Origin: Acutalibacter sp. 1XD8-36
Lineage (GTDB): Bacteria > Bacillota > Clostridia > Oscillospirales > Acutalibacteraceae
DNA length: 64,000 bases
Assembly: GCF_009917525.1 (NCBI RefSeq)
Contig: NZ_QZDU01000002.1
Coordinates: 124,001 to 188,000, forward strand
Reading direction: 5' to 3'
The notes below the pieces were generated by a model. It saw only the letters and a program-made list of their open reading frames with translations. It made no database searches and was not told the DNA's origin. Made by a program: the position numbers and the translations under genes. Every line of letters begins with the position of its first letter. Position 1 is the stretch's first letter. Below, piece after piece: positions 16,977 to 25,647 of the stretch.

Positions 16977-16990
16977 ACTATTGCAGTAGT
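16977..16990. promoter_or_regulatory. BlaI-type operator palindrome 3
   Basis: ACTATTGCAGTAGT, ACTA-N6-TAGT, between the transcription start region and the ribosome binding site; it starts 26 bp after palindrome 2. A wider view gives 6-bp arms AAACTA/TAGTTT. Confidence 0.65.
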
Positions 16991-17012
16991 TTCAAAGAAA
17001 GGATTGAACTGC

Positions 17013-17372
17013 ATGAAATTATTCGATTCTGAGCTCAAAGTGATGAATGTACTCTGGAGCAAGGGCAGCCGCACCGCCAAGGAGATTTCCGATATCCTAA
17101 AGGCCGAGACTGGCTGGAACATGAACACCACCTACACCGTAATCAAAAAGTGTATTGCCAAAGGTGCCATAGAACGCAGTGAGCCCGGTTTTCTCTGCCG
17201 CGCCCTCATACCAAAAGAGGCCGTGCAGGAGGCTGAGACTGACGAGCTCATTGGCAAGCTATACGACGGCTCAGTGGATAAGCTGTTTGCGTCACTTCTA
17301 GGGCGTAAAAAGCTTTCGGCAGAGCAGATTACCCGGCTGAAACAGCTGGTCGAAGGGGAGGTCGAGCAATGA
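17013..17372 (+). CDS. BlaI/MecI-family transcriptional repressor (second system)
   Basis: 119 residues from the ATG at 17013, which has AAAGAAAGGA about nine bases upstream; an in-frame TTG at 17004 is too close to it. The winged helix reads LFDSELKVMNVLWSKGSRTAKEI (numbers 3-25) followed by the recognition segment WNMNTTYTVIKKCIAKG. The C-terminal half is helical and suited to dimerisation. Its stop overlaps the start of the M56 gene by four bases. The three palindromes at its promoter point to autoregulation. Confidence 0.92.
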   Translation: MKLFDSELKVMNVLWSKGSRTAKEISDILKAETGWNMNTTYTVIKKCIAKGAIERSEPGFLCRALIPKEAVQEAETDELIGKLYDGSVDKLFASLLGRKKLSAEQITRLKQLVEGEVEQ

Positions 17373-19666
17373 ACCTGCTGCAGATGAGCATTTCCGGCGG
17401 AGCCATGGCTGCAGCCGTCCTGCTGGTTCGGGCGCTGGCTCTGCACCGGCTGCCTAAACGCCTATTCCCCGCACTGTGGGCCATTGTTATGGTTCGTCTG
17501 CTTGTTCCCTTTTCACTGCCTGCATCGTGCAGCGTGTACTCCCTTTTGAGCAGGCCGACGCCGGTTGTAGTCTATAGCCCCCGCCCCACAAGCATACCTC
17601 TCTATCCGTCTGCTTTGGAGGAAGAAATTACTGAAGTGTCCGTTCTCACAGGCGGTGCTGCCCACTCGGCGAATCCATGGCACATGATTTGGCTGACAGG
17701 CTTGCTGGTATTTGCCGGATATTTTGCGATGGCCTACATCAAATGCCGCCTTGAGTTTCGGGAGGCTCTGCCAGTTCGCAACGCCTATATAGAGAATTGG
17801 CTGCTTGTGCACCAGCTGCTCCGCCCTATCGCGGTACGGCGGTCAGACAAAATAAGTGCGCCCCTAACCTACGGGATACTGCGTCCGGTTATACTTCTGC
17901 CAAAGTCAACTGACTGGACGGACATAGCGGCCCTTGGCTATGTGCTGGCCCACGAATGGACACATATACGCCGTTTTGACAGCCTGTTCAAGCTTATTTT
18001 GACCGCCGGGCTATGTGTGCACTGGTTCAATCCGCTGGTGTGGGTCATGGTATTTTTTGCCAACCGTGACATAGAGCTGGCCTGCGATGAGTCTGTACTC
18101 AGTCAGCTCGGCAGGGACACCAGGTCCGGGTACGCCATGGCACTTATCCATATGGAGGAGGCCAAAAGCGGGCTGGCTATGATGGGCAGTCATTTCAGCA
18201 AAACACCTATTGAAGAAAGGATAAAGTCAATCATGAAGATGAAACGAAATTCTATTGCCGCACTGGCTTTAGCTGTCAGCCTGATTGGTGGTACTGCCGC
18301 ACTATTTGCTACCTCGGCTAAAGCGGAAGCCCCTGAAGAAGTTGCGCATGAATCCACTTATGACCTGGTAGACAAGGACTCACTTGTGTCATATACAGGC
18401 GCTGATGGTGTCCCCCGCTATAGCTGGGACGGTGGCGAAACCTGGAAGGCCATGACCGATGAGGAGTTCACCGCGGCCTTCCCCGGCACGGACGTGGAAT
18501 GGTGGACTGCAGAAGAATATGCCGCCTGGCTGGAAGAGGAGAAAAAGAGCCTCCAGGACATAATCGGCTCCAAGGGCTGGACTCCCAGTACCGGATGGTT
18601 TACCTGGACACAGGAGATGGTGGCGGAAGCTATCTCCGAATATGAGGAGATACTTGCAATGATAGAGGACGGCTATCTGGTGTCCAAAACTGTGGACGGT
18701 GCGGAGGACACTATGTTGGTAATGAATCCCCTTGACAGGGTAGTTGGCAGCGCAGACTGGGAGGGCGTCATAGAAGAAAAGGAAGATTCCAATTCTTATG
18801 CCAATGATTTTGACTACACAAGCCTTTTCGACGACTATATGAGTTGCGGGCTGGATTTTAATAATAGTGACGGCAGCCTGTACTGGAGGGGCCAGCGCGT
18901 GAGAATCTTTGTAGACGGCGCAAAGTGCGGCGAGGGCTTTGTCTCAGTCTATGAGCACTATGACCCTGATGGCGCGATTGATGTGCACGCGGTCCGGGAG
19001 CGGGTAGATAACGGGGACGGCAGTTACAGTCTGATGGGGCCCTTGGTGCGGCTGGAGGAGTTCACTCCTGACCGGATGTTTTTGGACGCATTGGAGGGGC
19101 AAAAATATGTAGGCGCTGAAATCCAGTATGAGGCCGAGCAAACCGCTATTAGGCTGGAGCCCTACATTCCCTATGGCCTGACATACAAAACCGACACACG
19201 CACGGGAGAACTGGCTATGGAGTGGAACGGTAAGCCTGTGCGCAGCCTTTTTGACGCGGAGCGCCAGCTTTGGACTGCCAACAGCCTGGGCGGGAATGGC
19301 CTGAACCTGGAGGCGGTATATGAAAACGGCATGCTCACCGGCCTGAGGGAGAGTGAGGAGAAGGGCTTTGTTGAGAGTGGTGTAGCCATACATGCTGAAG
19401 CTGCCGCCGCTGAAGGTAGCGGTGGCAGCTCCGGGGAAACTATTGCCGGGCGTATGGAGCAGTATGCCCCATTTGGCGTGAGCTATAAGGAGCAGAACAG
19501 CAGGAAAACCATAGGCTTTAAGGGGCAGGCTGTCAATAGCTTTGCCGATATACGGCCTGACGGCAGTGTGTTTTCGGTGGAGGCTGATGATGGCGGAGAG
19601 ATTGATTTAGTGACGGTTTATGACCGGCATGGCCGGCTAAGTGGGATAAAGGCAGCAGAGGCTTAG
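17369..19666 (+). CDS. M56-family (BlaR1-like) metallopeptidase with long repeat-containing sensor
   Basis: 765 residues. N-terminal membrane segments (about 10-22, 35-50, 105-123) surround a cytoplasmic zinc domain with HEWTH at 195-199 and the distal motif ELACDE (236-241). A last membrane segment at about 293-317 leads to an extracellular region of about 445 residues. That region has no penicillin-binding motifs. It holds a WDGGETWK-type acidic, tryptophan-rich part (340-420) and ends in two tandem repeats, about 598-661 and 698-760, each starting YxPFG/YGxxYK and ending VYxxGxLxGx. It should sense an envelope signal and inactivate the BlaI protein encoded just before it. Confidence 0.9.
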   Translation: MNLLQMSISGGAMAAAVLLVRALALHRLPKRLFPALWAIVMVRLLVPFSLPASCSVYSLLSRPTPVVVYSPRPTSIPLYPSALEEEITEVSVLTGGAAHSANPWHMIWLTGLLVFAGYFAMAYIKCRLEFREALPVRNAYIENWLLVHQLLRPIAVRRSDKISAPLTYGILRPVILLPKSTDWTDIAALGYVLAHEWTHIRRFDSLFKLILTAGLCVHWFNPLVWVMVFFANRDIELACDESVLSQLGRDTRSGYAMALIHMEEAKSGLAMMGSHFSKTPIEERIKSIMKMKRNSIAALALAVSLIGGTAALFATSAKAEAPEEVAHESTYDLVDKDSLVSYTGADGVPRYSWDGGETWKAMTDEEFTAAFPGTDVEWWTAEEYAAWLEEEKKSLQDIIGSKGWTPSTGWFTWTQEMVAEAISEYEEILAMIEDGYLVSKTVDGAEDTMLVMNPLDRVVGSADWEGVIEEKEDSNSYANDFDYTSLFDDYMSCGLDFNNSDGSLYWRGQRVRIFVDGAKCGEGFVSVYEHYDPDGAIDVHAVRERVDNGDGSYSLMGPLVRLEEFTPDRMFLDALEGQKYVGAEIQYEAEQTAIRLEPYIPYGLTYKTDTRTGELAMEWNGKPVRSLFDAERQLWTANSLGGNGLNLEAVYENGMLTGLRESEEKGFVESGVAIHAEAAAAEGSGGSSGETIAGRMEQYAPFGVSYKEQNSRKTIGFKGQAVNSFADIRPDGSVFSVEADDGGEIDLVTVYDRHGRLSGIKAAEA

Positions 19667-20137
19667 GGTGTAAATAAATTCACGCAGACGGTCGAAATAT
19701 TCCCGGTCTCCGTAGTACCATATATTATTAACCAGCATACGATTATACGCGAAACATATTGTTACTGAGCTTTCATCAGCCCGTGGCTCTTTGAAATATA
19801 TATGTATTATGTTGTACCAGCCTATCGGCAGAGCACTTTCGCCGTCTGGCTCAGGCAAACAATAATGGCATGTAAATGAATTTAGAAATTCGACAATCTC
19901 AGAAATCTCGTCATTGGATGAAAGCACATTCCAATGGGGGTCATACTCTTTTAGGCTGTTGATTTTAATCTCATATATCTGCCCCACATCGAAATTGAAA
20001 CACCTGCCGGACATAAGTCCATACGTCAAATATGGAGCCTCAACTCTTTCCATTATGAACCTTACTTTCGATGCCAGGAAAAGGGTTATAGCGATGGTGA
20101 GAATTGAAAGTGCAGTGATAATCGTTTTATTTTTCAT
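19637..20137 (-). CDS. Small membrane-anchored protein, family unknown (copy A)
   Basis: 166 residues with an uncleaved-looking N-terminal membrane segment (about 5-24) and an extracellular domain. Shared landmarks with the next gene are FNFD, a DEISEIVEFLNSF helix, and NNIWYYGDREYFDRLREFI near the end. The last 30 bases overlap the 3' end of the convergent M56 gene. I do not recognise the family. Position beside the sensor suggests an envelope role, but this is only context. Confidence 0.7.
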   Translation of the reverse strand: MKNKTIITALSILTIAITLFLASKVRFIMERVEAPYLTYGLMSGRCFNFDVGQIYEIKINSLKEYDPHWNVLSSNDEISEIVEFLNSFTCHYCLPEPDGESALPIGWYNIIHIYFKEPRADESSVTICFAYNRMLVNNIWYYGDREYFDRLREFIYTLSLCCLYPT

Positions 20138-20242
20138 TTAAATTTTGAAAACAAATAATATTTTTATGAGATGACGGTGGGTTGTATGACACTATATTGG
20201 CTATACCTTATCACGCTCATGCCGGCTTTCAGCGCGCCTGGC

Positions 20243-20740
20243 CTACTCACCATACAACATAGTGAGAACAGCTTTTTGCGCCAGCCCTAACGTCCATTCA
20301 GCCCCTCTTACATACACCCAATACTCACCGCCCGGCCGGATACTCTCCACCAGGAGCTGCAGTGATTCCTCATCGCTGATATACCACACTCCATCTGCCA
20401 GAATACTGTCCGGGCCGAATCCATATCCGATGACCCCATCTTCACCAAATGAATTGGAATAAAGGGCTATCCCATAACCGCACCCCATCAAATCAGGGTC
20501 TCTAGGATGAGAAGCAGTGTATTCGAAATTATTGAGGATATCAATAATTTCAGCAATTTTCTCAGGGTCTTCGATTTCCTCTACTCGCCCACCGTCGCCG
20601 TCATCTAATCGGACTTTTGTTATCTCTGATTTATCGAAGTTGAATAGGCGGTTATTTGCGGCGATGGGCGTTATGGGGATTGCAAGAATCATTACAATGA
20701 CGGCTGTTATCGAAAAAAGATATCGTGTTTTTCTACTCAT
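20243..20740 (-). CDS. Small exported or anchored protein, family unknown (copy B)
   Basis: 165 residues with a hydrophobic N-terminus (about 8-28) ending near PIAANN, which could be a cleaved signal. It shares FNFD, EKIAEIIDILNNF and DGVWYISDEESLQLLVESI with copy A, in the same order and at similar spacing, so the two are tandem paralogues. Function unknown. Confidence 0.7.
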   Translation of the reverse strand: MSRKTRYLFSITAVIVMILAIPITPIAANNRLFNFDKSEITKVRLDDGDGGRVEEIEDPEKIAEIIDILNNFEYTASHPRDPDLMGCGYGIALYSNSFGEDGVIGYGFGPDSILADGVWYISDEESLQLLVESIRPGGEYWVYVRGAEWTLGLAQKAVLTMLYGE

Positions 20741-20894
20741 TTTATTCAGTGCACCTCCTCGTATCTGTCTTTACTCAAACAGTTCATCAAAATACCAATA
20801 TATTGTCACCTGTTTTCTTGCACGAGCAGGGACAACCCAGCGTGAAAAAACCGTTTAATTTTATCATATATTCTCTTCGCAATACCTACGACTT

Positions 20895-21443
20895 CTATTT
20901 TATCAGGTATTCCTCTGTAATGTATTTGTCTGTCCAAAGCTGTGCTTCTACATAATGCCTGCCCATCGCTTCCATAAAAGCATCAAAATCGTTATCATAC
21001 TTCAGCAGTTGCTTCTTTATATCCTCCATTGTCAGTAATTTTATATTTCCGTATTTCTTGTAATCTGCCCCACTGTCCCCTATTGTGAAACTAATATGAC
21101 AGGGCAGAATATCCCTCAAACGCAATCTTGATTCTATCACTTTTCCAAACCAATCAAGAAGATAATCGCTCCCTTCTATTACAAAAGAGAGTGGATGTTT
21201 TTCTTCCGGCGTACCACCTAACTCAATGAATCGTGAATATAAATATTCATCCTGGCTTTTTCGTAATTCATAATAATTTTCAAAATCTGCAAACCGATAA
21301 AAAGCTGTAGTTTCCGGATGTGATTCTGCAAATACGGAAGCCAACGCAAAGGCTTCTTTTTGTGGAAGCCTCATTATATTCTTTAGTGGAATACAATCCG
21401 GATAACAATAATTCACCAGAATTAGCTCCTCAAATGTCTTCAC
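20895..21443 (-). CDS. Hypothetical cytoplasmic protein
   Basis: 182 residues, GTG start at 21443 behind GGAGG. No signal peptide or membrane segment; charged and aromatic-rich (FYRFADFENYYELRKSQDEY). I do not recognise a family. The gene is clearly more AT-rich than its neighbours, which hints at acquisition by transfer. Confidence 0.65.
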   Translation of the reverse strand: MKTFEELILVNYCYPDCIPLKNIMRLPQKEAFALASVFAESHPETTAFYRFADFENYYELRKSQDEYLYSRFIELGGTPEEKHPLSFVIEGSDYLLDWFGKVIESRLRLRDILPCHISFTIGDSGADYKKYGNIKLLTMEDIKKQLLKYDNDFDAFMEAMGRHYVEAQLWTDKYITEEYLIK

Positions 21444-21582
21444 TCGTATCCTCCATAAAATACCGATTTGCTTATCTAATTATATCACTTTATAGTATTC
21501 TACCACGTTCGGCCATTATTGTCAATAGTTGCATTGTATCTTTGAAAAAATATATGCAATATAACTTTAAATTCAAAACCAA

Positions 21583-21604
21583 AGGGCCGCCTTCCGGCGG
21601 CCCT
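21583..21604 (-). terminator. Intrinsic terminator of the ABC exporter operon
   Basis: Perfect 9-bp GC-rich stem (21583-21591 with 21596-21604), four-base loop, then TTGGTTTTG on the minus strand. Confidence 0.85.
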
Positions 21605-21611
21605 CAATTAT

Positions 21612-23447
21612 TTATCCATTGAACACACTCTCCGCAGTCTCTGTCTCGAACTGCTTATTATAAAGGTCGGCATAGTACCCGCCCTGCTCCATGAGCTCGC
21701 TGTGGGTGCCGCGCTGGATTATCCTGCCGTCACGCACCACCAATATCATGTCGGCCTTGCGTATGGTGGACAGTCGGTGGGCGATGAGGAAGGAGGTGCG
21801 GCCCTCAAGCAGCGTGGAGATTGCCTCCTGTATCAGCGCCTCAGTCTTTGTGTCGATGGAGGCCGTGGCCTCGTCCAGCACGAATATCCTGGGGTCAGCC
21901 AGCACAGCCCTTGCGAAGCTTATGAGCTGCTTCTCACCTGTGGAAAGCTGTCCGCCGCCCTCGCCCACGTCGCTGTCATAGCCCTTCTCCATCCTCATGA
22001 TGAAGTCGTGGGCGTTTACCAGCTTCGCGGCGGCCTCTATCTCCTTGTCTGTGGCGTCAAGCCTGCCGTAGCGTATATTGTCCTTGACGGAGCCCGAGAA
22101 CAGGTGCGGCGTCTGCAATACGTAGCCTATGCTGGTGTGCAGCCAGAGCATACTGCGCTCCTTATAGTCCCTGCCGTCTATCAGTATACGACCGCCTGTG
22201 GGCTCGAAGAACCGGCAGGCGAGGTTTACCAGGGTGGACTTCCCCGCCCCGGTCTCGCCCACTATAGCCACCGTCGACCCCGCGGGCACCTGCAGGTTGA
22301 AGTGCTCCAGCACATTTTCGTCGCCGTCCGGGTACATGAAGGTCACATCTTCAAAGGTGATATCTCCGTTGATTGACTCCCAGTTTTCTTTCCTTGGCTC
22401 AAGGGAGGTGCCGTACTTCTCTATTACCTCGGGGGCGTCGGTTATCTCCGGCTCCAGCTCAAGGAGCTCTGTCACCCGCTCCACATTGGCCTGGGTTGAA
22501 ACAAAGCGCGTGGCCTGATATGCCAGGCCCTGCACAGGGTCGGATATCCTCAGAGCGAAGTTTACAAAGATTGTGAGCTGGCCTATGCTTATGCCCCCCA
22601 ACATAGCCATATTGCCCCCGCCGGTTATGACGAATGACACCGCCAGCGCCGTCAGGAAGCTTATCACCGGGATGTATATTGCGTCCAGCATAACGGCCTT
22701 AATGCTGGTGCGGCACATGCGCCCGCTTACCTCTTTGAAGGTATCCAGGTTTTTGTCCTCAATAACCAGGGTCTTTGAGGTCTTTGCCCCGGAGATACCC
22801 TCGTTATAATGCCTTGTGACCTCGGCGTTTATCTTTCTTGCCTTGCGGTTTACTTTAAGTATGCGCTTTTCAAAATACACAGTGAATGCCGCAATAAAGG
22901 GCACCACCGCCAGTACCATAAGCCCCAGCTTCCAGTTTATCACCATCATGGCTATAAGGCAGCCGATGATGTACACCCCGCAGTACACGCCGTCCACCAT
23001 CATCCATGGGATACTCTCGGCAATGCGCGCCGGGTCGTTGAGAGCCCGGGCAACTATAGTGCCAACAGGCGTCTGGTTATAGTATGAGAAGCTGAGCGTT
23101 TGCAGGTGCACAAACAGGTCCCTCTTTAAGTCCCTGCCAACGTACATCTCCAGCCTTAGGGCCAGAGTTCCCAGCACTATCTGCACCAAAGTCCGCATAA
23201 CTGTCATGCCTGCATATAGAACCACGAAGACGGATATCCCCTGGTGTGTACGCTGGGCAATGAAGCGGTCTACCACATAACCGGCAATAAGCGTGTCCAT
23301 TACGGCAATAAAGGCTTCTACAAGCATCGCCGCCGCTATTGCCGCAACCCACTTGCGGTACGGCTTTATGTATGGGAGCATCTTCCCCCACACTTTAAAC
23401 GTATGGAAGCGCTCCTTTGGTATGTTTTCAGTCCTATTTATATCCAT
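21612..23447 (-). CDS. Heterodimeric ABC exporter, subunit with canonical Walker B
   Basis: 611 residues: six-helix exporter membrane domain (about 20-330) fused to an ATPase domain. Walker A is GETGAGKST, the signature deviates as LSTGEK, Walker B is FVLDEA with the catalytic Glu, and the H-loop is AHRLST. The odd signature complements the degenerate Walker B of the partner encoded upstream, as in BmrCD/TM287-288-type pairs. It probably exports drugs or peptides. It is the second gene of the operon, 48 bases after the first. Confidence 0.93.
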   Translation of the reverse strand: MDINRTENIPKERFHTFKVWGKMLPYIKPYRKWVAAIAAAMLVEAFIAVMDTLIAGYVVDRFIAQRTHQGISVFVVLYAGMTVMRTLVQIVLGTLALRLEMYVGRDLKRDLFVHLQTLSFSYYNQTPVGTIVARALNDPARIAESIPWMMVDGVYCGVYIIGCLIAMMVINWKLGLMVLAVVPFIAAFTVYFEKRILKVNRKARKINAEVTRHYNEGISGAKTSKTLVIEDKNLDTFKEVSGRMCRTSIKAVMLDAIYIPVISFLTALAVSFVITGGGNMAMLGGISIGQLTIFVNFALRISDPVQGLAYQATRFVSTQANVERVTELLELEPEITDAPEVIEKYGTSLEPRKENWESINGDITFEDVTFMYPDGDENVLEHFNLQVPAGSTVAIVGETGAGKSTLVNLACRFFEPTGGRILIDGRDYKERSMLWLHTSIGYVLQTPHLFSGSVKDNIRYGRLDATDKEIEAAAKLVNAHDFIMRMEKGYDSDVGEGGGQLSTGEKQLISFARAVLADPRIFVLDEATASIDTKTEALIQEAISTLLEGRTSFLIAHRLSTIRKADMILVVRDGRIIQRGTHSELMEQGGYYADLYNKQFETETAESVFNG

Positions 23448-23495
23448 ATTTCACCTTGCCTTTGCTTTGGAAGAATTAACCTGTATATTTCATAA

Positions 23496-25301
23496 TTAAC
23501 TCTTCTGCATATCGTAAATACGCCTGTAAATGCCCTCCTGGGAAATAAGCTCCTGATGTGTCCCCAGCTGGGCTACCCTGCCCTTCTCCAGCACCAGTAT
23601 GCAGTCGGCGTTCATCAGCGTGGTAATCCGGTGGGCTATAAGTATTGTGGTGCCGTGCACGTTCTCCTTTATGGACTGGCGTATTTTAGCGTCTGTCTCC
23701 ATATCCACCGCGGAGAGCGAATCGTCGAACACCTTTATAGGCGTGTCCTGCATGAGCATGCGGGCAATAGCCACCCGCTGCTTCTGGCCTCCTGAAATCG
23801 TCACGCCACGCTCACCTATGGGGGTCTCATATCCCTGGGAGAAGCCCTCGATGGCGTCGTCAATAACCGCCATCCTTGCATACCTTCTGACGGTCTCCAA
23901 ATCCTGCCGTCCGGAGCCGTCGGCAATGCTCTCCCGGAAGGTCTTGCTGAACAGGAATGGCTCCTGGAGCACCATGCCTATACCGTGGCGCAGGTGGGAC
24001 AGCTTGATGTCCCGGATATCCACGCCGCCCACGGTTATCCTTCCCTGGCCCTCGGGCAGCTCATAGAGCCTGTCCAGCAGGTACATCAGGGTCGACTTGC
24101 CGCTGCCTGTGGCCCCCAGAATACCGAAGGTGCTGCCGGACTTTATGGTGAAGCTCACATCATTGAGCACCCCGGGCTCGCTGCCGTAGCCGAAGCTCAC
24201 GTGGTCGAAGACGATATCCCCATCCATGGGAGGGGTGCGGGGGTGCTCCCGGTCCTGCTCCTCCCTGGCGTCCAGTATGTCGAAAAGCCTGGTGGAGCTG
24301 ATTGACGTCTTGCTGAGCTCGCTTAGAACACGCCCAAGCTGGGCCACGGGCCAGGCCAGCATGGCGTTATAGGCGGTGAAGGCCAGGAACTCACCCTCAG
24401 TGAGGGAGCCTCCCTCCACAAAGAAAACGCCTATCACCATTATGAGCAGGGCCTGCAGCCCCGCGAACAGCTCCCCAAGGCCCCAGTCAACGCCCAGTAT
24501 CTTCCCCAGGTGGGACCATAAATCCGCAAATTCCTGGTTTTTCTTATTAAACCTGTCAATCTCAAAGCGCTCCCGCCCGAAGGCCCGGACGACCCGCACG
24601 CCTGTCAGGTTTTCCTGTACCAGGGCCGTGAGCTGCCCCTCGGTCTGGTCGGCCTGGTCGAACTTCTTGCCCACCAGGACGAAGAATATCATGGAGTACC
24701 CCAGCACCAGGGGGATGAACCCCAGCACTACCAGAGATAGCTGCACGTTCATCATAAACATGAGCGTAAGGGAGATAATTATGGCTAGGAGCGTGCGTAT
24801 TACTGTCATAAGCTGCTCGTTTACAAAGCGGCGTATAAGCTCCACGTCCTGGGTGCAGCGCTGGATAATATCGCCGGTCTGGTGGGAGTTATGCCAGGCG
24901 TATGGCAGGCGCTGGATATGCCCAAACAGGGTATTGCGCATACACTCCACCGTGCCCTCGCAGCCCTTTGCCAGGTTCATCCTGGAGGCATAGTTTGCAG
25001 CGCCGGATATCACCGCGAACAGCAGCGCCGCCCCCGCGCAGACTATAATATGGGAGCGCAGGGCCTCCCGCCCGCCGAAGCTGTCTATCCACGACAGCAC
25101 AAAGCCCGGCAGGGAGAAGGGCTCGTCGTTTATCACCGAGTCCACCGTGACCCGGATTATCTGCGGGGTCATATAGCTTGCCGCCGAGGAGATTATCACC
25201 GTGAGCATGGCAAGCAGCAGGTTTCCGCGAAAGCCCTTTGTGAAGGGGTAAAACCGCAGGATGCTTGATTTTTTCTTTTTGCTTTTGTCTTTTTTCATCA
25301 T
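23496..25301 (-). CDS. Heterodimeric ABC exporter, subunit with degenerate Walker B
   Basis: 601 residues with a lysine-rich cytoplasmic start, six-helix membrane domain and ATPase domain. Walker A is GATGSGKST, the signature is canonical ISGGQKQR, but Walker B reads KVFDDSLSAVD, with Asp replacing the catalytic Glu. This marks the non-hydrolysing site of asymmetric exporters. Translation starts at 25301 (or the adjacent ATG at 25298), eight bases after CGAGG that directly follows the stop of a leader ORF. Confidence 0.93.
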   Translation of the reverse strand: MMKKDKSKKKKSSILRFYPFTKGFRGNLLLAMLTVIISSAASYMTPQIIRVTVDSVINDEPFSLPGFVLSWIDSFGGREALRSHIIVCAGAALLFAVISGAANYASRMNLAKGCEGTVECMRNTLFGHIQRLPYAWHNSHQTGDIIQRCTQDVELIRRFVNEQLMTVIRTLLAIIISLTLMFMMNVQLSLVVLGFIPLVLGYSMIFFVLVGKKFDQADQTEGQLTALVQENLTGVRVVRAFGRERFEIDRFNKKNQEFADLWSHLGKILGVDWGLGELFAGLQALLIMVIGVFFVEGGSLTEGEFLAFTAYNAMLAWPVAQLGRVLSELSKTSISSTRLFDILDAREEQDREHPRTPPMDGDIVFDHVSFGYGSEPGVLNDVSFTIKSGSTFGILGATGSGKSTLMYLLDRLYELPEGQGRITVGGVDIRDIKLSHLRHGIGMVLQEPFLFSKTFRESIADGSGRQDLETVRRYARMAVIDDAIEGFSQGYETPIGERGVTISGGQKQRVAIARMLMQDTPIKVFDDSLSAVDMETDAKIRQSIKENVHGTTILIAHRITTLMNADCILVLEKGRVAQLGTHQELISQEGIYRRIYDMQKS

Positions 25302-25314
25302 AAGAAGTACCTCG

Positions 25315-25434
25315 TTAAGTGCTTAAAAATAGCGCAGCACGTCCCGGCCGGCAGGAGCCCTGGACACGGCGGGCTCTCTGGAAACTGGGGCGGTACTGCG
25401 CCTGAATCCGCGCAACGTACACGGACAGGGGCAT
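25315..25434 (-). CDS. Putative 39-residue leader peptide of the ABC exporter (BmrB-like)
   Basis: An ORF starting at the ATG at 25434 (weak site TTAGGA four bases upstream) and ending at TAA 25315-25317. It begins MPLSVYVARIQAQ and ends RAALFLST; it is rich in Arg and has no domain. It lies wholly in the 5' leader, runs through the terminator-like hairpin, and stops 13 bases before the exporter start. The layout parallels bmrB-bmrC-bmrD of Bacillus subtilis, where a leader peptide controls transcription attenuation. No sequence similarity to BmrB is claimed. Confidence 0.5.
   Translation of the reverse strand: MPLSVYVARIQAQYRPSFQRARRVQGSCRPGRAALFLST
25326..25401 (-). promoter_or_regulatory. 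Terminator-like attenuator in the ABC exporter leader
   Basis: On the minus strand GCGCAGTAC (25393-25401) pairs with GTGCTGCGC (25332-25340; one G-T pair), enclosing a second stem GAGCCC/GGGCTC. The stem is followed directly by TATTTTTAA (from 25331). Transcription would end here unless the leader is translated or refolded. Confidence 0.55.
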
Positions 25435-25470
25435 ATATTCCTAATTTTTTATGTAATGACGGTTGCTGGT

Positions 25471-25499
25471 ATCATATCATAGGGCAAGTTAAAAGTCAA
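25471..25499 (-). promoter_or_regulatory. Promoter of the ABC exporter operon
   Basis: On the minus strand TTGACT (25494-25499), 17-bp spacer, TATGAT (25471-25476), leaving a leader of about 160 bases before the exporter start. Confidence 0.7.
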
Positions 25500-25560
25500 G
25501 GGATATCCGGATTTTTGTGAATTATTTGTGTCCAGGCGGTAAAAAATATTAGATACCCTA

Positions 25561-25589
25561 TTGCATTTCAAACTCTCACGGTGTATAAT
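25561..25589 (+). promoter_or_regulatory. Promoter of the hemolysin III gene
   Basis: TTGCAT (25561-25566), 17-bp spacer, TATAAT (25584-25589). Confidence 0.65.
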
Positions 25590-25647
25590 ATCGTTAGAAA
25601 CGGTTTTTAAAACTATGTATGCAGTACGAGCGAAAGGAGCGTGTCAT

